Of a stretch of 64,000 bases of DNA, positions 1-8,477 are shown piece after piece. The stretch is from Sandarakinorhabdus glacialis (GTDB lineage Bacteria; Pseudomonadota; Alphaproteobacteria; Sphingomonadales; Sphingomonadaceae). Under the pieces are notes generated by a model, which saw only the letters and a list, made by a program, of their open reading frames with translations, searched no databases and was not told the DNA's origin. The stretch lies in the NCBI RefSeq assembly GCF_014643455.1, contig NZ_BMJM01000001.1, positions 300,123 through 364,122 of the forward strand, in the 5' to 3' direction. How positions within the stretch are numbered: position 1 is the first letter of the stretch; every line of letters begins with the position of its first letter. A program made the translations under genes and the position numbers.

Positions 1-147
1 CCAGCGGTGCCGGGTTTTGCGGTGACGCGCACGGCATCCTATTTGTTCGAGCGGGCGCAGACGATCTATGGCGGGTCTACCGAGGTGCAGAAGACCATCG
101 TCTGGCGGCATCTTGCCCGCGGTGGGGCACTCGGGCGCAGGGCATGA
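1..147 (+). CDS. acyl-CoA dehydrogenase, C-terminal end (partial)
   Basis: Only the last 48 codons are in the window; the gene enters from the left edge in frame 1 and stops with the TGA at 145-147. The visible tail contains YLFERAQTIYGGSTEVQK, the C-terminal signature of FAD-dependent acyl-CoA dehydrogenases that oxidise acyl-CoA at the alpha-beta bond. At the position where medium-chain enzymes carry the catalytic Glu (in Y-E-G) this protein has Gly. That fits either a family with another base or a non-catalytic subunit. Its stop overlaps the start of the next dehydrogenase (ATGA), so the genes are translationally coupled. Confidence 0.9.
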   Translation, partial: PAVPGFAVTRTASYLFERAQTIYGGSTEVQKTIVWRHLARGGALGRRA

Positions 148-1355
148 ACCTCGACTGGAGCGATGACGAACTAGCGTTTCGGCAGGAAGTGCGGGAATTT
201 TTCGCCGAGAATTTGACGGACGAGCTGCGGTCGGCAGGGACATGGATGACCAGTGTCTATGCCGATCATGAGCGATCGCTGGCGTGGCAGCGAATATTGC
301 ACAAGCGCGGCTGGGTCGCGCCGGCCTGGCCGGTGGAGCATGGCGGCGCCGGGTGGAGCGTAGCGCAGCGATATATCTTTGCTCGCGAGCGTGCGGCGGC
401 CGGGGCGCCGCCGGTGTCGCCGATGGGGATCGCGATGTGCGGGCCGGCGATCATCGGGCATGGCAACGATTGGCAAAAGGCGCATTTCCTGCCGCGGATG
501 CTGAGCGGCGAGCATTTCTGGTGCCAGGGCTATTCCGAGCCAGGGGCGGGATCGGATCTCGCGGCGCTGCAGATGCGCGCCGAGGATGACGGCGACGCGC
601 TGGTGTGCACGGGGCAGAAGATCTGGAACACCCATGCCGATGTCGCGAACTGGGGATTTTTCCTGGTGCGCACGTCGCGGCTCGAGCGGCTGCAGCAGGG
701 GATCACGTTTTTGCTCGTGGACATGACGACGCCGGGGGTGACGGTGCGGCCCATTGTGTCGCCAGCGGGCGAGCATATCCAGAACGAGATATTCTTCGAC
801 CAGGTGCGGGTGCCCAAGGCCAATGTCGTTGGTGCGATCGACAATGGCTGGACGGTGGCGAAGTACCTGCTCGAGTTCGAGCGCGGCGGGTCGGCCTATG
901 CGCCGGACCTGCAGGTGCGGTTGGATCAGATCGAGGCGGCGGCGCGGACGGTCGCGGTGGGGGATGGAATGCTGGCGGACGACGCGGCGTTCGTGCGGCG
1001 GCTGGCACTGGCGCGGATCCGGCTGGCCGCGTTCGAGACGTATGAGTTTCGGGCGATGGCGGGGCCGGCTTTGTCGGGGGCGTCGGCGTCGGTGATGAAG
1101 GTGCTCGGTACCGAGTTGCAGCAGCATGTTACCGAGCTCGGGCTGCTCGTGGCGGGGCGGTATGGCATGGCCTACCAGCCGCAGGCGGGCATGCCGGGGG
1201 GCCAGGTTTCGCTGCCGCATGCGCACGGTACGTTCGTCGGCCCGCGCCAGGCGGCGGTCGCGCCGCTGCGCTATCTCAACGAGCGCGCCGGGTCGATTTA
1301 TGCCGGGTCGAACGAAATCCAGCGCAACATCATCGCCAAGACGCTTCGGCTGTAA
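144..1355 (+). CDS. acyl-CoA dehydrogenase family protein
   Basis: A 403-residue acyl-CoA dehydrogenase (cytoplasmic, FAD-dependent, alpha-beta dehydrogenation of a CoA ester). The flavin/substrate segment YSEPGAGSDLA lies near residue 131, followed by GQKIWNT, and the tail is YAGSNEIQRNIIAKTLRL. The canonical catalytic Glu before GSNEIQ is replaced by Ala. The family is clear, the substrate is not. The start ATG overlaps the upstream stop; 13 bases separate it from the next, shorter dehydrogenase. An adjacent long/short dehydrogenase pair is the arrangement known for heterotetrameric FadE enzymes of steroid and bile-acid side-chain degradation, so a two-subunit enzyme is a reasonable inference. 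Confidence 0.9.
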   Translation: MNLDWSDDELAFRQEVREFFAENLTDELRSAGTWMTSVYADHERSLAWQRILHKRGWVAPAWPVEHGGAGWSVAQRYIFARERAAAGAPPVSPMGIAMCGPAIIGHGNDWQKAHFLPRMLSGEHFWCQGYSEPGAGSDLAALQMRAEDDGDALVCTGQKIWNTHADVANWGFFLVRTSRLERLQQGITFLLVDMTTPGVTVRPIVSPAGEHIQNEIFFDQVRVPKANVVGAIDNGWTVAKYLLEFERGGSAYAPDLQVRLDQIEAAARTVAVGDGMLADDAAFVRRLALARIRLAAFETYEFRAMAGPALSGASASVMKVLGTELQQHVTELGLLVAGRYGMAYQPQAGMPGGQVSLPHAHGTFVGPRQAAVAPLRYLNERAGSIYAGSNEIQRNIIAKTLRL

Positions 1356-1368
1356 ACAGGACCCCCTT

Positions 1369-2472
1369 ATGGATTTCAGTCTTTCGGGCGAACAGCAGCA
1401 GCTGCGCGACAGCGTGCGCGGCTGGCTGAAAAGTCATCACGGCTTCGAGCATCGGCGGGCGATCAGCCGATCGGAGAGCGGCTGGGACGCGGCGACGTGG
1501 ACGGCGTTTGCGGACGACCTGGGCATCCTCAGCCTCGCCGATATCGCAGTGCCGCACGACGCGGTGACGGTGATGGTCGTCATGGAGGAACTGGGCGAGG
1601 CGTTGATCACCGTGCCGTTCCTCGAGACGGTGGTGACGGGGGCGGCGGTGTTGCGCGCCGCAGGCGGCGAGGCTGCGCAGGCGCTGTCGGACGGCATCAT
1701 TGCCGGCGACGTGCGGCTGGCGCTGGCCTGGGCCGAGCCCGATACGCGCTATGGCTGGCAGCCGAGGACAACGCGGGCGGTGCGCGAGGGCAACGGCTGG
1801 CGGCTCGATGGGCTGAAATCGGTGGTTGTGGGAGCGCCTTGGGCGACGCATCTCATTGTCAGCGCGCTGACCGACACGGGGACGTCGCTGTTCGTCGTGG
1901 CGCCGGATGCGATCGGCGTGAGCCTGATGTCCTATCCGACGATCGACGGGCGGCGGGCGGCGGACGTGCGCTTCGAGGGCGTGGTGCTGTCAGGCGATGC
2001 CTTGCTCGGCGAAGAGGGTGCGGCGCTGCCGGTGCTCGAACGTGTCGGCGATATCTCGATCGCGGCGATGGGCGCGGAGGCGGTCGGCGTGATGCGGCGG
2101 ATGCTGGCGGACACGATCGAATATACCGGGCAGCGGAAGCAGTTCGGGCAGCCGATCGCTTCGTTCCAGGTTTTGCAGCACCGGATGGTCGACATGTTCA
2201 TGCAGATCGAGATGGCGACGTCGGCGGTCTATCTGGCGACGTTGCGGCTGGAGGCCGAGCCCGCCGAACGCGCGCGGGCGGCGTCGGTGGCCAAGGTGAC
2301 GATCGGCGAGGCGTGCCGGTTCGTGGGGCAAAATGCGGTCCAGTTGCACGGCGGCATGGGGATGACCGACGATGCCGCGGTCAGCCATTATTTCAAGCGG
2401 GCGACGGTGATCGAGGGCGAGTTCGGAACGACCGACCATCATGTCGAGCGGTTTATTTCGGTGGCGGGCTGA
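1369..2472 (+). CDS. acyl-CoA dehydrogenase family protein (short partner)
   Basis: A 367-residue dehydrogenase starting MDFSLSGEQQQLRDSVRGWL, 13 bases after its larger neighbour. The C-terminal half has the family core (YTGQRKQFGQPIASFQ; VQLHGGMGMTDD) and ends VIEGEFGTTDHHVERF. In this tail a Glu occupies about the place of the catalytic base that the two upstream paralogues lack. This suggests it provides the catalytic residue in a mixed complex with the 144-1355 product; that is an inference from position and family precedent. Its 3' end overlaps the convergent HPP gene by 20 bp. Confidence 0.9.
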   Translation: MDFSLSGEQQQLRDSVRGWLKSHHGFEHRRAISRSESGWDAATWTAFADDLGILSLADIAVPHDAVTVMVVMEELGEALITVPFLETVVTGAAVLRAAGGEAAQALSDGIIAGDVRLALAWAEPDTRYGWQPRTTRAVREGNGWRLDGLKSVVVGAPWATHLIVSALTDTGTSLFVVAPDAIGVSLMSYPTIDGRRAADVRFEGVVLSGDALLGEEGAALPVLERVGDISIAAMGAEAVGVMRRMLADTIEYTGQRKQFGQPIASFQVLQHRMVDMFMQIEMATSAVYLATLRLEAEPAERARAASVAKVTIGEACRFVGQNAVQLHGGMGMTDDAAVSHYFKRATVIEGEFGTTDHHVERFISVAG

Positions 2473-3157
2473 GGGCTCGCAATGCTGCATGGTGTTCGAC
2501 GCGGCTGAACAGCAGGTCGAGATCCTCGCGCGCCACGTCGAAGGTCTCGCCGAGGTCGGCAAGGGCTTGGTCGATGTCCTCCGGGTGGAGCGGCAGTATC
2601 GGCGGTGGCAGGAGATGGCCGGCGACGGGGACAGGACGGTGCGGATAGCTGTGGCCTGAAAAGCGGTGGAAGGCGATGGCGAGCGCGGTGAGGATCACGG
2701 CGTTGAGTGCGACCGGCAGGAACGGGTAGGTGTATCCGGCGGCCAGCATGGCGGGACCACCGAGTACGGCGGACAAGGCAGCGGCACCGCCGGGGGGATG
2801 GAGCGAGCGGGTCAGCGACATGGCGAGAATGGCGCCGCCAACGGCCAGGCCGGCGGCAAGGGCGGGGATAGGCACCAACTGTGCAACGGTAACGCCGACA
2901 AGGGCCGAGATCACATTGCCGCCGATGACCGGCCAGGGCTGCGCCAGCGGGCTTGCCGGTACGGCGAAGACCAGCACGGCCGAGGCGCCAATGGGCGCGG
3001 CGACGAGCAGCAGGAGGTTCGGGTCATCGAACGGGGCTGCAATGATCAGGACGGTCAAGGCAATGCAGAGCGCTGCGCCGATACAGGCGACCAAGCGGTC
3101 GGCAAAGGTGCCACCGGCGAGCAACGGAACGAAAAATCGTGGCATTCGAATATTCAT
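2453..3157 (-). CDS. HPP family integral membrane protein
   Basis: A 234-residue protein with about four hydrophobic segments between residues 18 and 165. The family signature SLHPPGGAAALSAVLGG sits between the third and fourth. HPP proteins are small inner-membrane proteins; plant and cyanobacterial members have been linked to nitrite transport, but bacterial roles are mostly undefined. Many relatives carry CBS domains after the membrane part; here only a short cytoplasmic tail of about 65 residues follows. It lies 12 bases downstream of a TetR gene on the same strand and is probably co-transcribed with it. Confidence 0.85.
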   Translation of the reverse strand: MNIRMPRFFVPLLAGGTFADRLVACIGAALCIALTVLIIAAPFDDPNLLLLVAAPIGASAVLVFAVPASPLAQPWPVIGGNVISALVGVTVAQLVPIPALAAGLAVGGAILAMSLTRSLHPPGGAAALSAVLGGPAMLAAGYTYPFLPVALNAVILTALAIAFHRFSGHSYPHRPVPVAGHLLPPPILPLHPEDIDQALADLGETFDVAREDLDLLFSRVEHHAALRALSPPPK

Positions 3158-3169
3158 GGATGCCGACGT

Positions 3170-3823
3170 CTATAGTCGATCAGCCGGGCATTCGAGCATT
3201 GCGGTCATCGTCAGGGCGAAATGGGCGAGTGCGGTGTCCGATTGCCAGCTTGGATGGTCGCGTGCGGTGTCGGCAAGTTGTGCTTCGCGGGCGGCGAGGA
3301 CGCTGCCGAGATAGGCGCCCATGAAGACGAAGCGCTGGTTCTTGAGCGCCGCGGGCATGGCGGGCATCAGCCGGCGCAAATGTTCGAGGCAGCGCAGATA
3401 GCCTGAATTCCAGCGATCGGCGAGCGTGTCCATGAAGAACTGGCGGTGGGTCATGCCGAGCATGACGACGAAGCGGCTATAGCCATTTTCGGCACCGTCG
3501 CCAGCGAGATCGACGCCGGCGTAGATCAGCACATCGACGACTTCGCGGACGCTGCGCGGGCCGCCCCGGGATTCGCGTTCGTCGAGCCATTCGTTGCGGC
3601 GCCGGTCGATCAGGATCGCACCGTCGAGGATGATCTCGCGGACGAGAGCGTCCTTCGAGCCGAAGTGATAGCCGACGGCGGCGTGGTTCTTCTGGCCGGC
3701 GACCTCGGCGATGTCGCGGACGGTGACGCCGTCGATGCCGCGCTCGGCGAACAACAGGCGGGCGACCGACTTGAGATGGTCGGCGGCGTCGGTCCGCGGT
3801 TTCGGGGCTGTGGGGTCAGGCAT
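3170..3823 (-). CDS. TetR/AcrR family transcriptional regulator
   Basis: A 217-residue regulator from the ATG at 3823. The N-terminal helix-turn-helix reads AARLLFAERGIDGVTVRDIAEVAGQ followed by HAAVGYHFGSKDALV, the standard TetR DNA-binding fold; the remainder is a helical ligand domain. An in-frame upstream ATG at 3889 would add 22 residues unlike TetR sequences, so it was not chosen. It is divergent from the kinase/SDR/dehydrogenase operon beginning at 3894, with only 70 bases between, and likely controls that operon and itself. A closely similar regulator lies at 45424-46074 beside the second catabolic operon. Confidence 0.9.
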   Translation of the reverse strand: MPDPTAPKPRTDAADHLKSVARLLFAERGIDGVTVRDIAEVAGQKNHAAVGYHFGSKDALVREIILDGAILIDRRRNEWLDERESRGGPRSVREVVDVLIYAGVDLAGDGAENGYSRFVVMLGMTHRQFFMDTLADRWNSGYLRCLEHLRRLMPAMPAALKNQRFVFMGAYLGSVLAAREAQLADTARDHPSWQSDTALAHFALTMTAMLECPADRL

Positions 3824-3840
3824 TGCAAAGCCTGATTTCC

Positions 3841-3853
3841 ACTGCCTAGCAGT
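3841..3853. promoter_or_regulatory. inverted repeat, candidate TetR operator
   Basis: ACTGC-CTA-GCAGT, a perfect 5-bp inverted repeat in the 70-bp gap between the divergent TetR gene (start 3823) and the kinase gene (start 3894). The position suits an operator for both directions. The palindrome is short, so this is a candidate only. Confidence 0.35.
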
Positions 3854-3893
3854 TACGTCAAGTGCATTATCCAACTGTCTTAAATACACGAGG

Positions 3894-4937
3894 ATGATGA
3901 CGAGCGAGTTTCCTGCAGGTGTTGATGAAGGCGCGTTGACCGGTTGGATGGATCGCGAGGCCTTGGGATCAGGGCCGATCTCGAACGCGGCGCTGTTGAC
4001 CGGGGGTACGCAGAATATCCTGCTGCGTTTCGAGCGCGACGGGCGTGGTTATGTGCTGCGCCGGCCACCGCCGCATCTGCGCGCCAATTCTAACGAGACG
4101 ATGCGGCGCGAGGCGCGGATGCTGGCGGCGATCGCCGATACCGGGGTGCCGCATCCGCGGTTGATTGCGGCGTGCGGCGACGAGAGTGTGCTGGGGGCGG
4201 CCTTCTATTTGATGGAGCCGATCGACGGCTTCAACGCGACGATGGGGCTGCCAGCGCTGCATTCGGGCTCGCCGGCGATACGCCGGCGGATGGGGTTGGC
4301 GTTGACCGAGGGCATCGCCGGGTTGGGGGCGCTGGATTATCGTACGCTTGGGCTGGAGGGGTTCGGCAAGCCCGACAATTATCTGGCGCGGCAGGTGGCG
4401 CGGTGGCAGTCGCAATTGACGTCGTACGGCGAGTTTGCCGGCTGGACCGGGCCGGATGCGATCCCGGGGGTTGCGCAGGTGGCGGCGTGGCTCGAGGCGC
4501 ATCGGCCGGTCGACGGCGAGCCGGGGATCATTCACGGCGACTATCATCTTTCCAATGTGATGTACCGGCACGACGGCCCCGAACTGGCGGCGATCATCGA
4601 TTGGGAGCTGACGACGATCGGCGACCCGTTAATTGACTTGGGGTGGCTAATGGCGACTTGGCCAGAGGGCGACGAGCATGGCGACGAGGCGGTCGCGATC
4701 CAGCCGTGGGACGGATTTCCGACGATCGCCGAACTGGTCGACCACTACCGGCCACGGACATCGCGCGACCTGTCGGCGATCGACTGGTACGCGGTGCTCG
4801 CCTGCTACAAGCTGGGCATCATCCTCGAGGGCACCCATGCCCGCGCCTGTGCCGGCAAGGCGCCGCGCGCGACGGGTGACCTGCTCCACGCCAAGACTGT
4901 CGGACTTTTCGAACGCGCACTGAGGTGGATCAGATGA
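3894..4937 (+). CDS. APH-family phosphotransferase (LvaA/ACAD10-like kinase)
   Basis: A 347-residue member of the aminoglycoside-phosphotransferase fold. The kinase catalytic loop HGDYHLSN is at residues 214-221 and the metal-binding IDWE at 235-238. Antibiotic resistance is unlikely in this setting: it heads an operon of CoA-ester enzymes. Relatives fused to or beside acyl-CoA dehydrogenases (ACAD10/11 in animals, LvaA in Pseudomonas) phosphorylate the 4-hydroxyl of hydroxyacyl-CoA so that the phosphate can be eliminated. That role is inferred here from context. Two ATGs lie in tandem (3894, 3897); GAGG at 3890-3893 slightly favours the second. The stop overlaps the SDR start (ATGA). Confidence 0.8.
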   Translation: MMTSEFPAGVDEGALTGWMDREALGSGPISNAALLTGGTQNILLRFERDGRGYVLRRPPPHLRANSNETMRREARMLAAIADTGVPHPRLIAACGDESVLGAAFYLMEPIDGFNATMGLPALHSGSPAIRRRMGLALTEGIAGLGALDYRTLGLEGFGKPDNYLARQVARWQSQLTSYGEFAGWTGPDAIPGVAQVAAWLEAHRPVDGEPGIIHGDYHLSNVMYRHDGPELAAIIDWELTTIGDPLIDLGWLMATWPEGDEHGDEAVAIQPWDGFPTIAELVDHYRPRTSRDLSAIDWYAVLACYKLGIILEGTHARACAGKAPRATGDLLHAKTVGLFERALRWIR

Positions 4938-5671
4938 ACGACGATATGGATTTCAGTGGCAAGACCGTCCTGGTCGTCGGCGGATCGAGCGGGATCGGCA
5001 ATGGCATCGCCCACGCGTTCCGGACACGCGGCGCGCGGGTGCATGTCTGGGGCACCAGGCGGAGCGCCGCGGATTATGCCGGCAATGAGGGGTCGGACCT
5101 GTCGGGGCTGGGCTATGATTGCGTCGATGTCGGTGATCCCGATGCGATTGCGGATGCGCCGGCGCCGTTCGCCGGGTTGGACGTGCTGGTGCTGTCGCAA
5201 GGCACTGTCGTCTATCGCCGCGGCGAGTTCGAACGCGAGGGCTGGGACCGGGTGATGGCGGTCAACCTCGACAGTTTGATGCATTGCTGCCGGCGCTTTC
5301 GGGGCGATCTGGCGGCAAGTCGCGGCTCGATCGTTATCGTCAGCTCGATTTCGGGGACCAAGGCCAACAAGGGCAACCCGGCCTATGCGGCGTCGAAGGC
5401 CGGGGCGATCAACCTGACCAGGACGCTCGGGCAGGCATGGGCGCCTGAGGGTATCCGGGTGAATGGGCTGGCGCCGGGGCTGGTCGATACCAAGCTGACC
5501 AAGGTCACCACCGAACACCCAAAGCGCCTCGAAGGAGCGCTAGCGGCGATTCCTTCCGGCCGGATGGGGACTCCCGCCGACATGGCGGGTGCCGCGCTGT
5601 TCCTCGCTTCGCCGCTCGCCGCATATGTGAACGGGCACACGCTGATCGTCGATGGCGGCCTTTCACTTTAG
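4934..5671 (+). CDS. SDR family NAD(P)-dependent oxidoreductase
   Basis: A 245-residue short-chain dehydrogenase/reductase. The nucleotide-binding motif GGSSGIG is at residues 16-22 and the catalytic Tyr/Lys in YAASK at 151-155. It oxidises a secondary alcohol or reduces a ketone with a nicotinamide cofactor; substrate unknown. The ATG at 4934 overlaps the kinase stop; an in-frame GTG at 4925 lies inside the kinase gene and was not chosen. In the Lva pathway an SDR interconverts 4-oxo- and 4-hydroxyacyl-CoA, which would suit this position between the kinase and the dehydrogenase genes. Confidence 0.88.
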   Translation: MNDDMDFSGKTVLVVGGSSGIGNGIAHAFRTRGARVHVWGTRRSAADYAGNEGSDLSGLGYDCVDVGDPDAIADAPAPFAGLDVLVLSQGTVVYRRGEFEREGWDRVMAVNLDSLMHCCRRFRGDLAASRGSIVIVSSISGTKANKGNPAYAASKAGAINLTRTLGQAWAPEGIRVNGLAPGLVDTKLTKVTTEHPKRLEGALAAIPSGRMGTPADMAGAALFLASPLAAYVNGHTLIVDGGLSL

Positions 5672-5682
5672 GAGATTTGGCA

Positions 5683-6909
5683 ATGATTTTCGACCATTCC
5701 GAGAAGGTGAAGGCGCTGGTCGCCAAGCTCGAAGCGTTCATGGACCTGCACGTTTATCCAGCCGAGCAGGCGCACCACGACTGGGTGACCGAGCACGCCA
5801 ATTTGTGGAAATATTGGCCGGAGCTCGACACGCTGAAGGCCGAGGCCATGGCGCAGGGCTTGTGGAACCTGTTCCTGCCGCATGAATATGGCGCCTGGAG
5901 CCCCGGGCTGACCAACCTCGAATATGCGCCGCTGGCCGAGATCATGGGGCGGGCGCCATGGTGTTCGGAGGTCTTCAACTGCTCGGCGCCCGATACCGGC
6001 AACATGGAAGTGCTGGCGCGGTACGGCAGCCCCGAGCAGCAGGAAATGTGGCTCAAGCCGCTGCTGGCGGGCGGAATTCGCTCGGCTTATGTGATGACCG
6101 AGCCGCAGGTGGCGTCGTCGGACGCGACCAACATCGAGCTGACGATCCTGCGCGACGGCGATGATTACGTGCTCAATGGGCGGAAATGGTGGATCTCGGG
6201 GGTGATGGACCCGCGGTGCTCGCTGTTGCTGGTGATGGGCAAGACGCTGCTCGACAACCCGCGCCATCGGCAGCATTCGACGATCATCGTGCCGGCGAAT
6301 ACGCCGGGGGTGAGCATCGTGCGCAACCTGACGGTATTCGGATCGAAGAACTCGCCGGGCGGCGAGGCCGAGATGCGGTTCGAGAATGTCCGGGTGCCGG
6401 CGGCAAACCTTATCCTTGGGGAAGGGCGCGGCTTCGAGATCGCGCAGGGGCGGCTCGGGCCAGGGCGCATCCACCATTGCATGCGGTCGATCGGCCAGGC
6501 GCAGCGTTCGCTCGAGATCATGGCGCGGCGGGTCGAGAGCCGGACCGCGTTCGGCAAGAAGCTGTCGGATCAGGGCAGCATCCGGCAGGACGTGGCGCGG
6601 TCGTTCTGCGAGATCGAGATGGCCCGGCTGCTGACGCTGAAGGCCGCCGACCAGATGGACCGGCATGGCAATGTCGTCGCCAAGGACCTGATCGCGGCGA
6701 TCAAGGTGATCGCGCCGCAAATGGCGCAGACGGTGACCGATCGCGCGATCCAGGCGCATGGCGGCATGGGGGTGAGCGACGATACGCCGATCGCCGGGTT
6801 CTTTACGCTCAACCGGTTTCTGCGGCTCGCGGATGGGCCCGACGAGGTTCATATGTCCCAGCTCGGCAAGGCCAAGATCCGCGAATATAATGCGATGAAT
6901 GCGCGGTGA
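5683..6909 (+). CDS. acyl-CoA dehydrogenase family protein (ACAD10/11-like)
   Basis: A 408-residue dehydrogenase beginning [20 protein letters not shown] at the ATG 5683, preceded by GGAG at 5671-5674. An in-frame TTG at 5677 is less likely. The core [17 protein letters not shown] binds flavin and substrate. The tail [18 protein letters not shown] is typical of the ACAD10/11 subfamily rather than ordinary beta-oxidation enzymes. In that subfamily and in LvaC the dehydrogenase domain removes the phosphate from a 4-phospho-acyl-CoA made by an APH kinase. Here such a kinase is encoded 0.75 kb upstream in the same operon. Confidence 0.88.
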   Translation: MIFDHSEKVKALVAKLEAFMDLHVYPAEQAHHDWVTEHANLWKYWPELDTLKAEAMAQGLWNLFLPHEYGAWSPGLTNLEYAPLAEIMGRAPWCSEVFNCSAPDTGNMEVLARYGSPEQQEMWLKPLLAGGIRSAYVMTEPQVASSDATNIELTILRDGDDYVLNGRKWWISGVMDPRCSLLLVMGKTLLDNPRHRQHSTIIVPANTPGVSIVRNLTVFGSKNSPGGEAEMRFENVRVPAANLILGEGRGFEIAQGRLGPGRIHHCMRSIGQAQRSLEIMARRVESRTAFGKKLSDQGSIRQDVARSFCEIEMARLLTLKAADQMDRHGNVVAKDLIAAIKVIAPQMAQTVTDRAIQAHGGMGVSDDTPIAGFFTLNRFLRLADGPDEVHMSQLGKAKIREYNAMNAR

Positions 6910-6932
6910 AACCGTGACTTGGGGAGAACGTC

Positions 6933-8477
6933 ATGGGTTGGATCAGTAGCGGCGAGCGCACGCTGGACGCGGTCGAATTCGGCGACCGGGTGGCGCGGGC
7001 GGCGACGGTGCTGGAACAACTTGGCATCCGGAAGGGCGACGGCGTGGCGCTGTACCTGCGCAACGACCTGGCGTTTTTCGAGGCGAGTTTCGGGGCAGGG
7101 TTGCTCGGCGTGTACCCGGTGCCGGTCAACTGGCACTACACCGCCGACGAGGCGGGGTATCTGCTGCGCGACTCCGGGGTCAAGCTGCTGCTGATCCACG
7201 CCGACCTGCTGCCGCCGATTGCGGACGCCATCCCCGAAGGGTTGCGCATCGTGGTGGTGGCGACGCCGCCCGAAGTTTGCGCCGCCTATGGCATCACCGC
7301 GGCGCTGCCGGCGGGATTTCCGCTGTGGCAGGAACTGGTTGATGCGGCGGCGCCGATGACCCGCGAAGCCGAAGTCGCACCGAGCACGATCATCTATACG
7401 TCGGGGACGACCGGCCGGCCCAAGGGCGTGTGGCGCGAGACGTTCACGCCCGAACAGGGTGCGGCGGTGTCCAGGATGCTTGGCTGGACCTATGGCTATA
7501 CCGATTATCTGGAGGGGCGCGCCGACCCGGCCGAGATCGTCACGGCGGTCATCGGCCCGGTCTATCATGCGGCGCCGAATGCCCATTCGGCGTTCTCGAT
7601 ACGCTGCGGGGCCAACGTCGTCGTCATGCCGCGCTTCGATGCCGAAGAGCTGCTGGAGCTGATCGAGGCGAAGCGGATCACCCATCTGAACATGGTGCCG
7701 ATCATGTTCAACCGGTTGTTGCGGCTGCCCGAGGAGGTGCGCCGGCGGTATGATTTGAGCTCGCTGAAGTTCGTGACGCACGCGGCGGCGCCGTGCCCGC
7801 CGCCGGTGAAGCGGGCGATGATCGAATGGTGGGGGCCGATCATCAACGAATATTATGGCTCGACCGAGATGGGCAATGTGACATCACTGACCGCCGACGA
7901 ATGGCTGGCGCACCCAGGATCGGTCGGGCGGGTAATGCCCGATGTCGATGTGCGGGTGATCGACGACGAAGGCAACGACGTGCCGGCGGGGACGATCGGC
8001 GAAGTCATCGGGCGTGGGCGGGGTGCCGCCGAGTTCACCTATCGCAACGCGCCGGAAAAGCGCGCGGCGATGGAGAAGGCCGGGCTGATCACCCCGGGCG
8101 ACATGGGATATTTCGACGCCGACGGGTTTTTGTATTTGTGCGACCGCAAGACCGACATGATCATCTCCGGCGGCGCCAACATCTATCCGGCCGAGATCGA
8201 GGCCGAATTGCACAAGATGCCCGGGGTTGCCGATTGCGCGGTGTTCGGCATTCCCGACGAGGAGTTCGGCGAGAGCGTGATGGCGGTCGTGCAGGCGATG
8301 CCGGGGCAAATGCTCGATTCCGGGGCGTTGCGCGCCGAGCTGCGGCGGTCGCTGGCAGGGTACAAGGTGCCGCGGCGGATCGATTTTGCCGATGACCTGC
8401 CGCGCGAGGATTCGGGCAAGATCTTCAAGCGCAAGCTGCGCGCGCCATTCTGGGAAGGCCGGGGAACCGCGATATGA
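6933..8477 (+). CDS. AMP-forming acyl-CoA synthetase
   Basis: A 514-residue adenylate-forming ligase (acid + ATP + CoA to acyl-CoA). The phosphate-binding loop TSGTTGRPKG is at residues 156-165. NEYYGSTEMG, GDMGYFDADGF and DRKTDMIISGGANIYPAE follow in the usual order, and the C-terminal catalytic Lys is in DSGKIFKRKL. The N-terminus is compact, starting directly at the first Rossmann-like part, as in bile-acid or short-chain ligases. GGGGAGA lies 8 bases before the ATG. It presumably activates the acid handled by the upstream kinase and dehydrogenases. Confidence 0.9.
   Translation: MGWISSGERTLDAVEFGDRVARAATVLEQLGIRKGDGVALYLRNDLAFFEASFGAGLLGVYPVPVNWHYTADEAGYLLRDSGVKLLLIHADLLPPIADAIPEGLRIVVVATPPEVCAAYGITAALPAGFPLWQELVDAAAPMTREAEVAPSTIIYTSGTTGRPKGVWRETFTPEQGAAVSRMLGWTYGYTDYLEGRADPAEIVTAVIGPVYHAAPNAHSAFSIRCGANVVVMPRFDAEELLELIEAKRITHLNMVPIMFNRLLRLPEEVRRRYDLSSLKFVTHAAAPCPPPVKRAMIEWWGPIINEYYGSTEMGNVTSLTADEWLAHPGSVGRVMPDVDVRVIDDEGNDVPAGTIGEVIGRGRGAAEFTYRNAPEKRAAMEKAGLITPGDMGYFDADGFLYLCDRKTDMIISGGANIYPAEIEAELHKMPGVADCAVFGIPDEEFGESVMAVVQAMPGQMLDSGALRAELRRSLAGYKVPRRIDFADDLPREDSGKIFKRKLRAPFWEGRGTAI

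Noticed and set aside
3894-4937. Aminoglycoside resistance gene
   Set aside because: The APH fold is present, but the operon is entirely CoA-ester metabolism and the protein resembles kinases associated with acyl-CoA dehydrogenases.
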